Source: Salegentibacter sp. | GTDB taxonomy: Bacteria > Bacteroidota > Bacteroidia > Flavobacteriales > Flavobacteriaceae | Length of the DNA: 64,000 nt | NCBI GenBank assembly: GCA_017795085.1 | Contig: CP051246.1 | Span: 1,924,514-1,988,513 of the forward strand | Direction of reading: 5' to 3' | Shown: one piece after another, positions 63,267 to 64,000 of the stretch | Layout of the letters: the number at the start of each line of letters is the position of its first letter | How positions within the stretch are numbered: the stretch's first letter is position 1 | Position numbers and translations under genes: made by a program | The notes under the pieces: model-generated | The model's database searches: none | The model's input: the letters and a program-made list of their open reading frames with translations, nothing else | What the model was told of the DNA's origin: nothing

Positions 63267-64000
63267 ATGAAATCGAACACTTCAACTATTAAAATAGAAA
63301 AAGCGCAAGGCTCAAAACTCGAGAATACCAATTTTAATAAGCTGGCTTTCGGTGAAGTCTTTAGCGACCATATGCTGGAGTGCGATTTTGTAGATGGCCA
63401 ATGGCAAGCCCCTAAAATCAAGCCATACGGCCCTATTGAATTATTACCTTCGGCTAAAGTTTTTCACTACGGTCAAGCGGTTTTTGAAGGCATGAAAGCC
63501 TTTAAAGATGAAGATGGGCGTATTTGGCTTTTCAGGCCTGAAGAAAATTTTAAGCGAATCAATAAATCGAATGAACGCATGGCAATGCCGGCAATTTCCG
63601 AGGAAGCTTTTTTCACCGGAATGGAAGAGTTATTAAAACTAGACCGGGACTGGATTCAAAAAGGCTTTGGAAATTCACTTTATATTCGTCCTTTTATTAT
63701 TGCTACCGAAGAATGTGTTTCAGCTTCGCCTTCAAAAAAGTATAAATTTATGATTATCTGTTCTCCCGCCCAGGCTTATTATAGTGGCGAAGTACGAGTT
63801 CAGTTTTCTGAAAAATACAGCCGTGCTGCCGATGGCGGTGTTGGTTTTGCCAAAGCAGCCGGAAATTATGCCGCGCAATTCTATCCTACCAAACTGGCAA
63901 AAGATACCGGGTTTGAACAAATTATCTGGACCGATGCAAAAAGCCATGAATATTTGGAAGAAGCCGGTACCATGAATGTTTTCTTCAGGCTTGGTGACAA
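63267..64000 (+). CDS. ilvE: Branched-chain amino acid aminotransferase, N-terminal part
   Basis: 244 codons are visible before the window ends; the full enzyme should have about 350 residues. The fold type IV PLP enzyme features include KVFHYGQAVFEGMKAFKDEDGRIWLFRPEENFKR, LYIRPFIIATEE and AADGGVGFAKAAGNYAAQFYPTKLAK, where Lys in GFAKAAGNYA is near the expected PLP region, and EEAGTMNVFF. The extended N-terminus marks the BCAT group II form. It makes leucine, isoleucine and valine from their 2-oxo acids. It has its own promoter. Confidence 0.95.
   Translation, partial: MKSNTSTIKIEKAQGSKLENTNFNKLAFGEVFSDHMLECDFVDGQWQAPKIKPYGPIELLPSAKVFHYGQAVFEGMKAFKDEDGRIWLFRPEENFKRINKSNERMAMPAISEEAFFTGMEELLKLDRDWIQKGFGNSLYIRPFIIATEECVSASPSKKYKFMIICSPAQAYYSGEVRVQFSEKYSRAADGGVGFAKAAGNYAAQFYPTKLAKDTGFEQIIWTDAKSHEYLEEAGTMNVFFRLGD

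Overview
The window is an AT-rich stretch of a Bacteroidota chromosome, most likely a marine member of the Flavobacteriaceae (Salegentibacter, Gramella/Christiangramia or Zunongwangia type). The evidence is the gene families present (DUF5686, DUF5606, DUF6503, DUF4920, YtxJ, CocE and DUF885 peptidases, a half-zinc DnaJ), many lipoproteins with short lipoboxes, a Bacteroidota-type SRP RNA, and -10 elements of the form TAnnTTTG in front of many genes. Almost all of it is ordinary core genome. There is no prophage, CRISPR array, tRNA, rRNA or intact insertion sequence.

Layout. 1-1.7 kb: cobalamin uptake (start of a btuB-like receptor behind a cobalamin riboswitch, with a divergent BtuF-like lipoprotein). 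1.8-8.7 kb: transaldolase, an SDR, SRP RNA, glutaminyl cyclase, thioesterase, glyA, fahA, YtxJ. 8.8-19 kb: clpB, CsbD, a phytase-like esterase, a histidine phosphatase, smpB, an MFS transporter and a DUF5686 outer-membrane protein. 19-29 kb: DUF5606, def, ruvX, dapD, tsaC, a CCA-adding-type enzyme, ctaA, a YejK-like nucleoid protein and an AlkX-type DNA glycosylase in a repeat-rich patch. 29-41.4 kb: a porin, a Tat-exported hydroxypyruvate-isomerase-like protein, a Nudix-type sugar regulator, galK, galT, an SGLT-type symporter, galM and two secreted hydrolases. 41.4-48.6 kb: dsbD, tilS, pabB, a sterol desaturase-like enzyme, a frameshifted membrane protein and an FMN reductase. 48.7-52.8 kb: an epimerase and an 892-residue MORN-like repeat protein. 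52.9-59.6 kb: an operon of NatA/NatB-like ABC transporter, MscS and a sigma-54 activator, then dnaJ-grpE. 59.7-64 kb: YceI, a TIGR01777 epimerase, mnmD, a DUF4920 lipoprotein and the start of ilvE.

The most interesting part is the galactose region. A Nudix-fold regulator with a degenerate catalytic box lies divergent to galK-galT. A 19-bp palindrome (AACGTA-N5-TACGTT type) occurs in front of galK, in front of the symporter and in front of the hydroxypyruvate-isomerase-like gene. I read these as operators of one local regulon. In that regulon galK carries an in-frame TGA at codon 284, so the strain as sequenced may be unable to start the Leloir pathway.

Other points of note: an 11-bp motif shared exactly by the clpB and grpE upstream regions; a family of about 90-bp palindromic intergenic repeats, two copies of which bracket the MORN-like gene in inverted orientation; a second repeat family sitting in the loop of a terminator hairpin; a repeat-like in-frame insertion in pabB; and several small gene remnants. 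Annotations rest on reading the sequence and recalling families; no database search was possible.
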